A stretch of 36,168 nt of DNA, taken from Eubacteriales bacterium. Its GTDB lineage: Bacteria > Bacillota > Clostridia > Christensenellales > UMGS416. A program made the position numbers and the translations under genes. The stretch spans positions 1 through 36,168 of the forward strand of contig JAQUVY010000013.1 in NCBI GenBank assembly GCA_028693155.1. Direction: 5' to 3'. Below are positions 1-8,409 of this stretch, piece after piece. Numbering within the stretch: position 1 is the first letter of the stretch; every line of letters starts with the position of its first letter. The notes under the pieces are model-generated. The model was not told the DNA's origin. It did no database searches and worked only from the letters and a program-made list of their open reading frames with translations.

Positions 1-541
1 CGTTGCACATGCGCTGGGGCGAGCGGCAGTCGGTGCAGCGGCCGGTTAGGGCGCAGGGCGTGGAAAGCCCCAGACGCCGGGCGTTGGCCGGGCAGGCTTC
101 GCGCTTGATGCGCGCCACGGCGGCGGGTATGTCGGCGCACAGCTTGTTGCGCCCGCACAGCAAAATGACGCGCTCCGGCCCGTAAATCTGCGCCGCCACG
201 CGGTTGCCGCTTCCGTCGATGTTCACCAATTCGCCTTGCAGGGTGACGGCGTTGGAGGAGGCGAGATATACATCCGCGTGGACAGCCGCATCGCGCTGGG
301 TCTGCGTCTGTTCCGGGGAAGCCTTCCAGTGCCAGAACACTTCATGACCGCTTTGCTGCAAAAGCTCCCACAGCCCCAGAGACTGCACCGTTACCGATCC
401 GCCGATGCCGACCGACGCGTCCGCGGGGATGCTTTGCACAACGCAGCGGGCTGCCTCCTGCCCGCAGGAAAATTGCTTTGTGACAAAGCCGTTGCCCTCC
501 AGCGCGGCGCGGGCCTGTTCCAGCTGCTTGATATTTTCCAT
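1..541 (-). CDS. LUD-domain (lactate-utilisation type) protein, 3' end cut by window edge
   Basis: Reading the minus strand gives about 180 residues running off the left edge. The pattern is that of the LUD/DUF162 family (YkgG/LutC-like): a glycine-rich segment ASVGIGGSVTV near residue 45, ASSNAVTLQGELVNIDGSGNR in the middle, YGPERVILLCGRNK, and a C-terminal cysteine cluster TPCALTGRCTDC...C. LUD proteins are linked to lactate oxidation or related redox metabolism; the specific substrate cannot be told here. The ATG at 541 is preferred because GGAAGG lies 9 nt upstream of it and because the best promoter would start transcription near 591, downstream of the alternative in-frame ATG at 595. 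It is transcribed divergently from lepA. Family assignment is good; precise role is unknown. Confidence 0.8.
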   Translation of the reverse strand, partial: MENIKQLEQARAALEGNGFVTKQFSCGQEAARCVVQSIPADASVGIGGSVTVQSLGLWELLQQSGHEVFWHWKASPEQTQTQRDAAVHADVYLASSNAVTLQGELVNIDGSGNRVAAQIYGPERVILLCGRNKLCADIPAAVARIKREACPANARRLGLSTPCALTGRCTDCRSPQRMCN

Positions 542-578
542 GCTTTCCTGCCTTCCGCCGGGTGTTCCCGGCAAAACG

Positions 579-607
579 TTGATTTTTTTCTCCATCTATC
601 TTATTAT
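579..607 (+). promoter_or_regulatory. Probable sigma-A promoter of lepA
   Basis: TTGATT (579-584) and TATTAT (602-607) are separated by exactly 17 nt, 35 nt upstream of the lepA start codon. The -10 box overlaps the -10 box of the opposing LUD promoter. Prediction from consensus only. Confidence 0.55.
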
Positions 608-626
608 GGATGAGATCTTTTTTCAA
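598..626 (-). promoter_or_regulatory. Probable sigma-A promoter of the LUD-domain gene
   Basis: On the minus strand TTGAAA (626-621) and TAAGAT (603-598) are separated by exactly 17 nt. Transcription would begin near 591, giving a roughly 50-nt leader to the ATG at 541. It interleaves with the lepA promoter on the other strand. Confidence 0.55.
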
Positions 627-642
627 GAAATGAGGAAACGGA

Positions 643-2445
643 ATGCCCAACAGGCAATCAAAAGTCAGAAATTTTTGCATCATTGCTCATATTGACCACG
701 GGAAGTCTACCTTGGCCGATCGTCTGCTGGAGCTTACCAACACGGTAGCCCTTCGCGATATGGAAAATCAGCTGCTGGACAGAATGGAGCTGGAGCGCGA
801 GCGGGGCATCACCATCAAGTCTAAGGCTGTGCGCATGAGCTACATGGCGCTGGATGGGGAGAGCTATGAGCTAAACCTCATCGACACCCCCGGACACGTG
901 GACTTTTCCTACGAAGTGTCGCGTACCCTGGCCGCCTGCGAGGGCGCGGTGCTGGTGGTGGACGCGACCCAGGGCATTGAAGCCCAAACCTTGGCTAATG
1001 TATACATGGCGCTGGAGCATGACCTGGAGATCATCCCTGTCATCAACAAGGTGGATCTTCCTTCGGCCGATGTGGAAAGCGTGCGCCACGAAATCGAGGA
1101 CGTGATCGGGCTGCCGGCGGCGGACGCGCCCGCCATTTCGGCAAAGACGGGGCTGAACGTGCGCGATGTGCTGGAGCAGGTGGTCAAGCAGGTGCCCCCG
1201 CCCAGCGGCAGCGAGGAGAAGCCGTTGCAGGCATTGATCTTCGATTCCTATTATGACAATTATAAAGGCGCCATCAGCTTTGTGCGCATGGTCAACGGAA
1301 CGGTGCGCCCGGGAATGCGCATCCGCATGATGGCGCAAAACAAGGAGTTCGACGTGACCGAGGTGGGTGTGTTTCGCCCGCAGCTCGTGGGGACGGACGC
1401 GCTGTTTGCCGGAGAAGTGGGTTATATCTGCGCCAGCATCAAAAACGTGGAGGATACCCGCGTGGGCGACACCATTACCGACGCCCAGGCGCCTGCTTCC
1501 GCGGCGCTTCCCGGTTATCAGGAATGCCTGCCCATGGTCTACTGCGGAATTTATCCCGCCGACGGCGCGCATTATGAAGAGGTCAAGCTGGCGTTGGAGA
1601 AGCTCAAGCTCAACGACGCTTCCTTTCAGTATGAACCCGAAACCTCGGTAGCGCTGGGCTTCGGTTTCCGCTGCGGCTTTTTGGGGCTGCTGCATATGGA
1701 GATCATTCAGCAACGCCTGGAGCGGGAGTTCGATCTGGATCTGGTCACCACCGCACCCAGCGTGGCTTATCAGATCCGCCTGCACAACGGCACCCTCATC
1801 ACCATTCAGAACCCCAGCAATTTGCCCGATGTCAGCGAAATTGAAACCATGGAGGAGCCGGTGACACAGGCGCATATCATTTCGCCGCCGGACTATCTGG
1901 GCGCCATCATGGAGCTGTGCCAGGAGAAGCGCGGCGTGTATGAAAACATGACCTATCTGGATCCTACGCGGGTGCAGATCAATTATAAGCTGCCGCTGAA
2001 CGAGATCATTTACGATTTTTTCGACCAGCTGAAGTCCCGCACCCGCGGCTACGCATCCTTTGACTATGAGGTGACGGGCTACGAGGCTTCCGATCTGGTG
2101 AAGCTGGATATTCTGCTCAACGGAGATGTTTGCGACGCGCTGTCCATCATTGTGCATCGGGAGAAAGCCTACGCCCGCGGCCGCAGCATCGCCGAAAAGT
2201 TGCAGGAGGCCATCCCGCGCCAGCAGTTTGAGATCCCCATCCAGGCCTGCATCGGCGGCAAGATCATCGCCCGGGAAACGGTGCGCGCCTATCGCAAGGA
2301 TGTGCTGGCCAAGTGCTACGGCGGCGACATCAGCCGCAAGCGCAAGCTGCTGGAAAAACAGAAGGAAGGCAAAAAACGGATGCGGCAGGTCGGCTCGGTG
2401 GAGGTGCCCAGCGAGGCGTTCATGTCCGTGCTGAAGATGGATTAA
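643..2445 (+). CDS. lepA: Elongation factor 4 (LepA), ribosome-associated GTPase
   Basis: 600 residues, the usual LepA length. LepA binds ribosomes and hydrolyses GTP; it is implicated in back-translocation and in translation initiation or 30S assembly. The N-terminal G domain shows the P-loop AHIDHGKST at residues 15-23, the RGIT switch I motif near 50, DTPGH near 81 and NKVD near 135. An EF-G-like domain III with [14 protein letters not shown] follows, and the LepA-specific C-terminal region contains [29 protein letters not shown]. The start is supported by GAGG about 7 nt upstream. The next gene begins 1 nt after the stop, a common lepA-hemW pairing. Identification is secure. Confidence 0.97.
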   Translation: MPNRQSKVRNFCIIAHIDHGKSTLADRLLELTNTVALRDMENQLLDRMELERERGITIKSKAVRMSYMALDGESYELNLIDTPGHVDFSYEVSRTLAACEGAVLVVDATQGIEAQTLANVYMALEHDLEIIPVINKVDLPSADVESVRHEIEDVIGLPAADAPAISAKTGLNVRDVLEQVVKQVPPPSGSEEKPLQALIFDSYYDNYKGAISFVRMVNGTVRPGMRIRMMAQNKEFDVTEVGVFRPQLVGTDALFAGEVGYICASIKNVEDTRVGDTITDAQAPASAALPGYQECLPMVYCGIYPADGAHYEEVKLALEKLKLNDASFQYEPETSVALGFGFRCGFLGLLHMEIIQQRLEREFDLDLVTTAPSVAYQIRLHNGTLITIQNPSNLPDVSEIETMEEPVTQAHIISPPDYLGAIMELCQEKRGVYENMTYLDPTRVQINYKLPLNEIIYDFFDQLKSRTRGYASFDYEVTGYEASDLVKLDILLNGDVCDALSIIVHREKAYARGRSIAEKLQEAIPRQQFEIPIQACIGGKIIARETVRAYRKDVLAKCYGGDISRKRKLLEKQKEGKKRMRQVGSVEVPSEAFMSVLKMD

Positions 2446-2446
2446 G

Positions 2447-3574
2447 ATGAAGGGATTGTATGTGCACATCCCCTTTTGCGGGAGCAAGTGCCTGTATTGT
2501 GATTTTGCGTCCTATCCCCGGCGAGAGGCGGATATGCCCGGGTATGTGGACGCGGTGCTGCGCGAGGCGGAAATGCGCCGGGCGCAGTGGGGTTCTTTCG
2601 CGCCGGATACGATCTTCTGGGGTGGAGGGACCCCTTCCCTTTTGCCGGTGAAGGAGTTTGTCCGGTTGACCAAGGGGCTGGGCGAGGTGCTGGATTTGTC
2701 TCGGGTCAGGGAGTTCACGCTGGAGGCCAACCCCGGCACGATAGATGAAGAAAAGCTGGCCGCTTATGCTGCCTGCGGGGTGGATCGGATGTCGTTGGGT
2801 TTGCAGGCGGCGCAGCCCGCGCTGCTCAAGGCGATCGGCCGGCGGCACTCACCGGAGGATTTTGCCCGGTCGGTGGTGCTGATCCGCGCGGCGGGGATCC
2901 GCCGGGTGAACGGGGATATGATGACCGGCCTGCCCGGGCAAACGGTGGCGCAGGCTCGGGAGACGGCACGCTTTTTGACGGATGCCGGGGTCAGTCATGT
3001 GTCCTGCTATGCTCTTAAGGTGGAGGAAGGCACGCCGCTGTACGGCCTGCGCGAAGCGGGAAAGGTACAGGTGCCCGATGATGATGCCGAGCGCGACATG
3101 TTTCACGCCGCCCGTGAGGTGCTGGAAAGCGCGGGGTATGCGCGCTATGAGATCTCCAACTTCGCCTTGCCCGGTGAAGAATGCCTGCACAATCTTTTGT
3201 ATTGGCGCAGGGGGCAATATTGGGGGCTGGGCTGCGCGGCGGCGTCCTTCTGGGGAGCGGAGCGCGCCACCAATGTTGCGGAGATCGACGAATACAAAAC
3301 GTTTATTGATGAGAATAAATTGCCAATTGCGGGGAAAGAGGAGCTAACGCCCGAGGATGCTGCCTTTGAGGAAATTATGCTGGGCCTTCGCCTGACCCGG
3401 GGGGTGGACTGCCCGGGCTTCGCTCTGCGGCACGGGTGGGATCTCCGCGAGCGCTACCGGGAGACCATCGAAGGGCTGAAGGCGCAGGGCTTAATACTTC
3501 AAGAGGGGGATCGTCTGCGCTTGACGCGGCTGGGGATGGATGTTCAGAACCACGTGCTGCTGGAGTTTATGTAG
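2447..3574 (+). CDS. hemW: Radical SAM haem chaperone HemW (oxygen-independent coproporphyrinogen III oxidase-like)
   Basis: 375 residues. The radical SAM motif CxxxCxxC is Cys11, Cys15 and Cys18 (HIPFCGSKCLYCDF), followed by WGGGTPSLL and the LGLQAAQPALLKAIGRRH stretch typical of the HemN/HemW family. HemW proteins insert haem into respiratory enzymes, while true HemN decarboxylates coproporphyrinogen III. The first cysteine motif lacks the fourth cysteine that HemN has (CxxxCxxCxC), and the position just after lepA is the usual HemW context, so HemW is the better call. The start lies 1 nt after the lepA stop with no strong ribosome binding site, which suggests translational coupling. Confidence 0.93.
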   Translation: MKGLYVHIPFCGSKCLYCDFASYPRREADMPGYVDAVLREAEMRRAQWGSFAPDTIFWGGGTPSLLPVKEFVRLTKGLGEVLDLSRVREFTLEANPGTIDEEKLAAYAACGVDRMSLGLQAAQPALLKAIGRRHSPEDFARSVVLIRAAGIRRVNGDMMTGLPGQTVAQARETARFLTDAGVSHVSCYALKVEEGTPLYGLREAGKVQVPDDDAERDMFHAAREVLESAGYARYEISNFALPGEECLHNLLYWRRGQYWGLGCAAASFWGAERATNVAEIDEYKTFIDENKLPIAGKEELTPEDAAFEEIMLGLRLTRGVDCPGFALRHGWDLRERYRETIEGLKAQGLILQEGDRLRLTRLGMDVQNHVLLEFM

Positions 3575-3577
3575 GAA

Positions 3578-3600
3578 GCGCCTTGCCAAAGGCAAGGCGC
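3578..3600 (+). terminator. Perfect 10-bp hairpin just after hemW, without a U-tract
   Basis: GCGCCTTGCC, loop AAA, then GGCAAGGCGC, starting 3 nt after the hemW stop. No T-run follows, so it is not a classic intrinsic terminator. It may protect the 3' end of the transcript or belong to the adjoining repeat. Confidence 0.35.
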
Positions 3601-3602
3601 GA

Positions 3603-3782
3603 GGGTAGCTAAGACTTTCTGCTGACGATTATGCCGACAGGAACACCGCAGGTGTTCCGAAAGGCGGCGGCAAGGCGCTTGGGTAGCTAAGAGCTCCTGC
3701 GGACGCTGATGCCGACAGGAACACCGTAGGTGTTCCGAGAGGCGGCGGCGAAACGCGAGGGCAGCTAAGCGCAACTGCTGAC
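3603..3782. repeat. 78-bp tandem repeat, two full copies plus a partial third
   Basis: Copies start at 3603, 3681 and 3759 with GGG(T/C)AGCTAAG. The first two are exactly 78 bp apart and differ at scattered positions; the third matches for only about 24 bp. Each full copy carries a perfect inverted repeat, GGAACACC/GGTGTTCC, around a 3-nt loop: 3640-3658 with loop GCA and 3718-3736 with loop GTA. Because 78 is divisible by three, all frames show a 26-residue periodic translation, but no credible gene is present. It lies between hemW and the ZIP transporter gene. Confidence 0.8.
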
Positions 3783-4051
3783 ATCGCGAAGAACAGATTC
3801 GCCGCGCGTTGTTTGTTTTCGGGAACAATACCCTGAGTGTCAAAGGGGCTTTTCCCCGAAGAAAGGGTCAAGGGGCGACTGCCCCTTGCAGGGGCTCTTC
3901 CCATCCCTTTTCTGCCCCACTCTCATATTGCCGCAGGAGCGGTACTGGTTTCTTGCGGAATTCCTCCTTGCGCTTCGCTGCCGTCCGTTTTTGCTTTGCG
4001 CCCGCATTGCGTCCGATTTTTCACATATAGTGGATGCAGGGGGGCGATGGG
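3783..4051. other. Gene-free spacer with an 8-bp hairpin
   Basis: No convincing coding region or clear promoter was seen. The stretch contains AAAGGGGCTTTTCCCCGAA near 3842 and a perfect 8-bp hairpin CAAGGGGC/GCCCCTTG at 3869-3888 with loop GACT, followed by pyrimidine-rich DNA without a clean T-run. The base composition is less GC-biased than in the neighbouring genes. Together with the 78-bp repeats it forms a 477-bp gene-free interval. Confidence 0.5.
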
Positions 4052-4765
4052 ATGGAACTGGGAAGATCGGTATTGTTTGCCGCGATTGCGGGAATCGGCG
4101 GCACGGGGCTGGGCGGCTTGCTGGGCGCGTTGGGCGGCCGCAGCAAATATCTGCTGGGTGCTGCCATGGCCTTTACCGCCGGGCTGATGACCTCGGTGGT
4201 ATGCTTTGAATTGATCCCCGAGGCGGCGTCGCTGTGCACACTGCCATATTTGGGCGCGGGGCTGCTGGCTGGGGGAATGACGGTTTATTTGGCGGCGCTG
4301 CCGGGGCGGGGGAAGGACGGCTGGCAGCGCGCGGGGTGGACGGTGTTTTTTGCCATCATGCTGCACAATTTTCCTGAGGGGCTAGCCATCGGCAGCGGAT
4401 GGGCGGCGTATCCGGCGCTGGGGATTCGCTTGGCGGTGACCATCGCGCTACACGATCTGCCTGAGGGGATGGCGGTGGCGCTGCCCATGCACTGCGGGCA
4501 AAACGATGGAAAAAGCAGCATTGCCCGGTGTACTTTTTTGGCGGCGCTTTCGGGCGTGCCCACGGCGCTGGGCGCGCTGCTGGGCATGGCGATCGGCAGC
4601 CTGTCACCCCTGTGGGTGGGGCTGAGCCTGGGGTTTGCCGGGGGTGCCATGCTGTATGTCTGCGCGGGGGAAATCTTTCCGCGGCTGTACGAGCAGCCCG
4701 CGCGCCATGCCGTGCTGTGGCAGGCGCTGGGCTTTGCCGTGGGGTTGTATCTGGCTTTGGCTTAG
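4052..4765 (+). CDS. ZIP-family divalent metal transporter
   Basis: 237 residues of strongly hydrophobic sequence consistent with 7-8 membrane segments. The ZIP metal-binding motifs are visible: ELIPEA at 53-58, HNFPEG at 105-110 (helix 4) and HDLPEG at 134-139 (helix 5), as in ZupT-type importers. ZIP proteins usually bring Zn, Fe or Mn into the cytoplasm; the metal cannot be told from sequence. The His-rich cytosolic loop common in eukaryotic members is absent. The start at 4052 is chosen over an ATG at 4034 because AGGGGGG sits 7 nt upstream. The gene stands alone between a repeat-containing spacer and an acetyltransferase gene whose promoter overlaps its end. Confidence 0.9.
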   Translation: MELGRSVLFAAIAGIGGTGLGGLLGALGGRSKYLLGAAMAFTAGLMTSVVCFELIPEAASLCTLPYLGAGLLAGGMTVYLAALPGRGKDGWQRAGWTVFFAIMLHNFPEGLAIGSGWAAYPALGIRLAVTIALHDLPEGMAVALPMHCGQNDGKSSIARCTFLAALSGVPTALGALLGMAIGSLSPLWVGLSLGFAGGAMLYVCAGEIFPRLYEQPARHAVLWQALGFAVGLYLALA

Positions 4766-4774
4766 GGGTATAAT
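4745..4774 (+). promoter_or_regulatory. Probable promoter of the GNAT gene, overlapping the ZIP gene end
   Basis: TTGTAT and a perfect TATAAT (4769-4774) with an 18-nt spacer. The -35 box and most of the spacer lie within the last codons of the ZIP gene. Transcription would start near 4781. Confidence 0.55.
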
Positions 4775-4809
4775 ACATTCCATGCTTTTGCTTGGGGGGA
4801 AGCGATGAG

Positions 4810-5610
4810 ATGTTTGTAAAAACGCAGCGCGCGGATCTGGAGAGGGTCATCGCTTTTCTGCGCCGGGAGGAGCTGCGCAACCATTATATGCTGGCTGACC
4901 TGTTTTGGTTCGGGGCTGCGCATCCGTTGATCGATTTGTATCATCAGGAGGAGACGGACGGCGTGCGCGCCGTGCTGATGCGCTTTGGCGGCGGTTTTAC
5001 CGTGTATGCTCCGGGGGAATTTGACGCGGCGGGCGCGGCGCATGTGATGCAGCGCTACCGTTTTTCTCAGCTGGCGGGGGATACACCCGCCGTGCAGGCG
5101 GTGATGGCGTGCCTGCCGCCGCCCATTGAAGTGCGGCACCAGCATTTTGGCGTGTGGCACCCCTCAGCGGCACAGGAAGCACCCTGTGAGGTGCCGCTGA
5201 TCTGGGTGGACGGCAGCAACGCGCGGGTGCTGGCTCCGGCCATGGCGCGTATGCGCCGGGATATTCGGGAGTTTTCGCATCCGCTGTCGGTGGAGCAGAC
5301 GGTTGCCCAATGTGAACGGGGCAGCCAGAGGGCCGTCATTGCCGTGCGCGGCAACCGCGTGGCCTCCATCGCCATGACCAGCGGCGAGCTGCCCCGCACC
5401 GCCATGATCGTCAGCGTGTGCACCCACCCCGACTTTCGCGGGCAGGGCTGCGCCCCCGCGGCGGTGGACGCATTGTGCCGGCGCCTGGCCGGGGAGGATC
5501 GGCAGCCGGTTCTGTTTTGGGAAACCGAGCAGGCTGCGCGGATGTACGCCCGCCTGGGGTTTCGTCCGCAGGGGGAGTGGCGCATCGTGCGCTATGCACC
5601 GCAAAACTAG
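4810..5610 (+). CDS. GNAT-family N-acetyltransferase
   Basis: 266 residues. The C-terminal half is a GNAT domain: a beta strand NRVASIAMTSGE, then VSVCTHPDFRGQGCAPAAVDAL, where RGQGCA (210-215) is the acetyl-CoA pyrophosphate-binding loop (R/QxxGxG/A). The end YARLGFRPQGEW is the usual last motif. The N-terminal ~120 residues form a separate domain with no motif I recognise. The acceptor substrate is unknown. The ATG at 4810 is chosen over an in-frame TTG at 4792 because the purine-rich GGGGGGAAG lies at a usable distance upstream of the ATG. It has its own promoter at the end of the ZIP gene. Confidence 0.85.
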   Translation: MFVKTQRADLERVIAFLRREELRNHYMLADLFWFGAAHPLIDLYHQEETDGVRAVLMRFGGGFTVYAPGEFDAAGAAHVMQRYRFSQLAGDTPAVQAVMACLPPPIEVRHQHFGVWHPSAAQEAPCEVPLIWVDGSNARVLAPAMARMRRDIREFSHPLSVEQTVAQCERGSQRAVIAVRGNRVASIAMTSGELPRTAMIVSVCTHPDFRGQGCAPAAVDALCRRLAGEDRQPVLFWETEQAARMYARLGFRPQGEWRIVRYAPQN

Positions 5611-5701
5611 AAAACACGAACATAATACTGATAAACAATAGGAACGTTTGCCATTATACCGAACGCAGTCCCATAAAACCCATAAAAAATGCACTTTTTT
5701 T

Positions 5702-5731
5702 GCTCCGCGGCATGGACGCCGCGGAGCCTTT
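5702..5731 (+). terminator. Weak intrinsic terminator after the GNAT gene
   Basis: Perfect 10-bp GC-rich stem GCTCCGCGGC/GCCGCGGAGC with loop ATGGAC, followed by only CTTTA. The short T-run makes efficiency doubtful. Confidence 0.55.
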
Positions 5732-5741
5732 ATTGTATAAT
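5713..5741 (+). promoter_or_regulatory. Possible promoter of the DUF1015 gene
   Basis: Perfect TATAAT at 5736-5741. At the 17-nt position upstream is TGGACG, a poor -35 that falls in the loop of the preceding hairpin. Only the -10 box is strong. Confidence 0.4.
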
Positions 5742-5786
5742 AATCAAAAAAACCCGTACGGGAAAGAATGGAGAGCTTTGGCGCCG

Positions 5787-7031
5787 ATGGAACAGCGATG
5801 GGAAGGCTTGGGGATTCGCCCCTGCGATATTCTGCTGCCGCATACGGATTTGAACCGATGGGCTGTGGTGGCCTGTGATCAATATACTTCTCAGCCGGAA
5901 TATTGGGATGCGGTGGAGAAAACGGCGGGGGACGCCCCCTCTGCGCTACGCATGATGGTGCCGGAGATCTATCTGGGCACGGCGCGGGGCGAGACCATGC
6001 AGCGCGAAGCGGCGGGCAATATGCGCGCCTATCTGGAAAACGATCTGTTTACCTGCCTGAGCGGCAGTATGCTGTATTTGGAGCGCGCTACGCCCTATGC
6101 GCCCATGCGCCGCGGCTTAATGGCGGCCATGGATCTGGAGCAATATGACTATACCCCCGGCTCGCAGTCGCTGATCCGGGCGACCGAGGGAACCATTTTG
6201 GAGCGTCTGCCGCCGCGCATGGCGGTGCGCCGCGAGGCCGTGCTGGAGATGCCGCACATTATGGTGCTCATCGACGATCCCGACGGCACGGTGATCGAAC
6301 CCCTGGGGCAGCGCAGGGACGCGCTGGAGCGGGTCTACGATTTTGATTTGATGATGGCCTCGGGTCATTTGACGGGCTATGCGGTGCGCGATGAAAAAAG
6401 CTTTGACGCCATCGCGGCGGCGCTGGGTGTGCTCAAGGCCAAGGGCGGCATGCTGTACGCCATGGGCGACGGCAACCACTCCCTGGCGGCGGCCAAGGCC
6501 TGCTGGGAGGAGATCAAGGCCGGGCTGACCCCGGCGCAGCGGGCGGCGCATCCCGCGCGCTATGCGCTGGTGGAGCTGGTTAATGTGCACGATGAGGGGC
6601 TGCATTTTCATCCCATCCATCGCGTGCTGTTTCACGCGCCGGAAAATTTCAAAGAGCTGCTGTGCCGAGCCATGGGCGCCCGGGAGGGCGCGGGCGGCGC
6701 GCAGACGTTTACCTGCCTGAGCGGGGAAACCCAGAGTGTTCTTTCGGTGGACGCGCCGGAAAACCCCATCGACGCGGGCACGCTGCAGCGGGCGCTGGAT
6801 GACCTGATGCGTCAATATCCACAAATGCGCATTGATTACGTACACGGCGAAGAGACCGTGCGGGAGCTTGCCCGGCAGGCGGATACGGTGGGTATCCTGC
6901 TGCCGGCCATGGATAAATTCACGCTGTTTCCGGCGGTGGAGCGCCTGGGTGCGCTGCCCCGCAAGACCTTCTCCATGGGCGAGGCCCCCGAGAAGCGTTT
7001 TTATTTGGAGTGCCGGGTGATCCGGCCGTGA
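5787..7031 (+). CDS. DUF1015-family protein
   Basis: 414 residues, the usual DUF1015 length. Recognisable family segments are GIRPCDILLPHTDLNRWAVVACDQYTSQPEYW at the N-terminus, YDFDLMMASGHLTGY, the invariant-looking AMGDGNHSLAAAK near residue 230, and LVELVNVHDEGLHFHPIHRVLF. The enzymatic role of DUF1015 is not settled to my knowledge; family members often lie near serine-biosynthesis genes, which are not seen here. The reading frame is open much further upstream, into the GNAT gene. The ATG at 5787 is preferred because family homology begins there, GGAGAG lies 11 nt upstream and the only good -10 box lies just upstream. Aspartate kinase and PurL genes follow on the same strand. Confidence 0.85.
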   Translation: MEQRWEGLGIRPCDILLPHTDLNRWAVVACDQYTSQPEYWDAVEKTAGDAPSALRMMVPEIYLGTARGETMQREAAGNMRAYLENDLFTCLSGSMLYLERATPYAPMRRGLMAAMDLEQYDYTPGSQSLIRATEGTILERLPPRMAVRREAVLEMPHIMVLIDDPDGTVIEPLGQRRDALERVYDFDLMMASGHLTGYAVRDEKSFDAIAAALGVLKAKGGMLYAMGDGNHSLAAAKACWEEIKAGLTPAQRAAHPARYALVELVNVHDEGLHFHPIHRVLFHAPENFKELLCRAMGAREGAGGAQTFTCLSGETQSVLSVDAPENPIDAGTLQRALDDLMRQYPQMRIDYVHGEETVRELARQADTVGILLPAMDKFTLFPAVERLGALPRKTFSMGEAPEKRFYLECRVIRP

Positions 7032-7083
7032 GGCGAGATAAAACCGGGCGTCAGCCCGTGGTCATTTTGAAGGAGCATTGTAT

Positions 7084-8397
7084 ATGAGCACAAAAGTTGT
7101 CAAGTTCGGCGGATCGTCGCTGGCCGACGCCCAGCAGTTCCGCAAGGTCATCGACATCATCCGTGCCGATGAGACTCGGCGGTTTGTGGTGCCCTCGGCG
7201 CCGGGCAAGCGCTTTGCCGGCGACGAAAAGGTGACGGACATGCTGTATGCCTGCCACCGGCAGGCGCAGGCGGGGGAGGACTGCACGGCGGCGCTGGAGA
7301 AGATCCGCGCGCGCTATCAGGAGATCATCGACGAGCTGGGGCTGAGCACCGATCTGACCGGGGAGTTTGACACCATCAGCCAAATGCTGGCCAAGGGTGC
7401 CAACGCCGACTATGCCGCCAGCCGAGGAGAATATCTCAACGGCATCGTGCTGGCCGACGCGCTGGGCTACCCCTTTGTGGACGCGGCCAAGCTGGTGAAG
7501 TTCCAGCAAAACGGCAACCTGGACAACCAGCTGACCTATAATCTGATCAAAAACATCCTGGGTGATATGGGACGGGCGGTGATCCCCGGCTTTTACGGCG
7601 CGCTGCCCGACGGAAAGGTCAAGACCTTTTCCCGCGGGGGCTCGGATATTTCCGGATCGCTGGTGGCCTGGGGCGTGCAGGCCGATCTGTATGAAAACTG
7701 GACGGATGTTTCGGGCGTGCTCATGGCCGACCCGCGCATCGTGAAAAATGCCAAAAAGATCGACGTCATCACCTACATGGAGCTGCGCGAGCTTTCCTAC
7801 ATGGGAGCCACCGTGCTGCATGAGGACGCCATTTTCCCGGTGCGGATGGCCGGCATCCCCATTCATATCAAAAACACCAACCGTCCCCAGGATGTGGGTA
7901 CCCTTATCGTGGCGCAGACCGACGACAGCGACGCCGCCGGGCATATCACCGGCGTGGCCGGGCGCAAGGGCTTTTCCTTCATCAACCTGGAGAAGGACAT
8001 GATGAACAGCGAGATCGGCTTTGGCTATCGGGTGCTGGGCGTGCTGGCCAAGCACGGGGTGTCCTTTGAGCACTTGCCCACCGGCATCGACACGCTGACC
8101 GTGGTGCTGGAATCGGCCTATGTGCAGCCCCTGCGCCATCAGCTCATCGAGGATCTGTGCGCGGCGGTCAATCCCGACTCGGTCGCCATCGAGGACGGCA
8201 TGGCGCTCATTGCCACGGTGGGCCGCGGCATGGTGAAGAACAAGGGCACCGCCGCCCGCATTTTTGAAGCGCTCACCGAGGCGGGCATCAACATTCGCAT
8301 GATCGACCAGGGCTCCAGCGAGATGAACATCATCATCGGCGTGGAGGAAAGCGACTTTGAAAACGCCATTGCGGCGATCTATCAAAAATTTGCATAA
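7084..8397 (+). CDS. Aspartate kinase
   Basis: 437 residues. It phosphorylates aspartate to 4-phospho-aspartate, the first step to lysine/diaminopimelate, threonine and methionine. The amino-acid kinase domain opens with KFGGSSLADA (KFGGSS at 7-12) and includes SRGGSDISGSLVA and YENWTDVSGVLMADPRIV. Two C-terminal ACT domains follow, roughly 290-360 and 375-437 (VATVGRGMVKNKGTAARIF...IDQGSSEMNIIIGV), indicating feedback control by an end-product amino acid. Which one cannot be read from sequence. The start at 7084 has AAGGAG 8 nt upstream. The purL start follows 12 nt after the stop, so the two are probably co-transcribed. No other lysine or threonine genes are nearby. Confidence 0.95.
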   Translation: MSTKVVKFGGSSLADAQQFRKVIDIIRADETRRFVVPSAPGKRFAGDEKVTDMLYACHRQAQAGEDCTAALEKIRARYQEIIDELGLSTDLTGEFDTISQMLAKGANADYAASRGEYLNGIVLADALGYPFVDAAKLVKFQQNGNLDNQLTYNLIKNILGDMGRAVIPGFYGALPDGKVKTFSRGGSDISGSLVAWGVQADLYENWTDVSGVLMADPRIVKNAKKIDVITYMELRELSYMGATVLHEDAIFPVRMAGIPIHIKNTNRPQDVGTLIVAQTDDSDAAGHITGVAGRKGFSFINLEKDMMNSEIGFGYRVLGVLAKHGVSFEHLPTGIDTLTVVLESAYVQPLRHQLIEDLCAAVNPDSVAIEDGMALIATVGRGMVKNKGTAARIFEALTEAGINIRMIDQGSSEMNIIIGVEESDFENAIAAIYQKFA

Positions 8398-8409
8398 GGG
8401 GAGGACGCT

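Noticed and set aside
871-2487. Long open frame (538 codons) on the minus strand opposite lepA
   Set aside because: It is the shadow of a GC-rich, codon-biased gene; its translation is His/Gln/Leu-rich without any family motif. Long minus-strand frames opposite purL (9040-11109), aspartate kinase (7051-8679), nrdD (16935-18467) and ispH-rpsA (27106-29055), and the plus-strand frame opposite pckA (15038-16681), are the same kind of artefact.
3544-3843. Possible 99-residue protein with two 26-residue repeats on the minus strand
   Set aside because: The periodicity comes from the 78-bp DNA repeat, which is open in several frames; there is no ribosome binding site and no protein-like conservation pattern between frames.
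5418-5786. N-terminal extension of the DUF1015 protein into the GNAT gene
   Set aside because: The extra 123 codons overlap the acetyltransferase in another frame, include the terminator hairpin, and precede the only good -10 box; family similarity starts at 5787.
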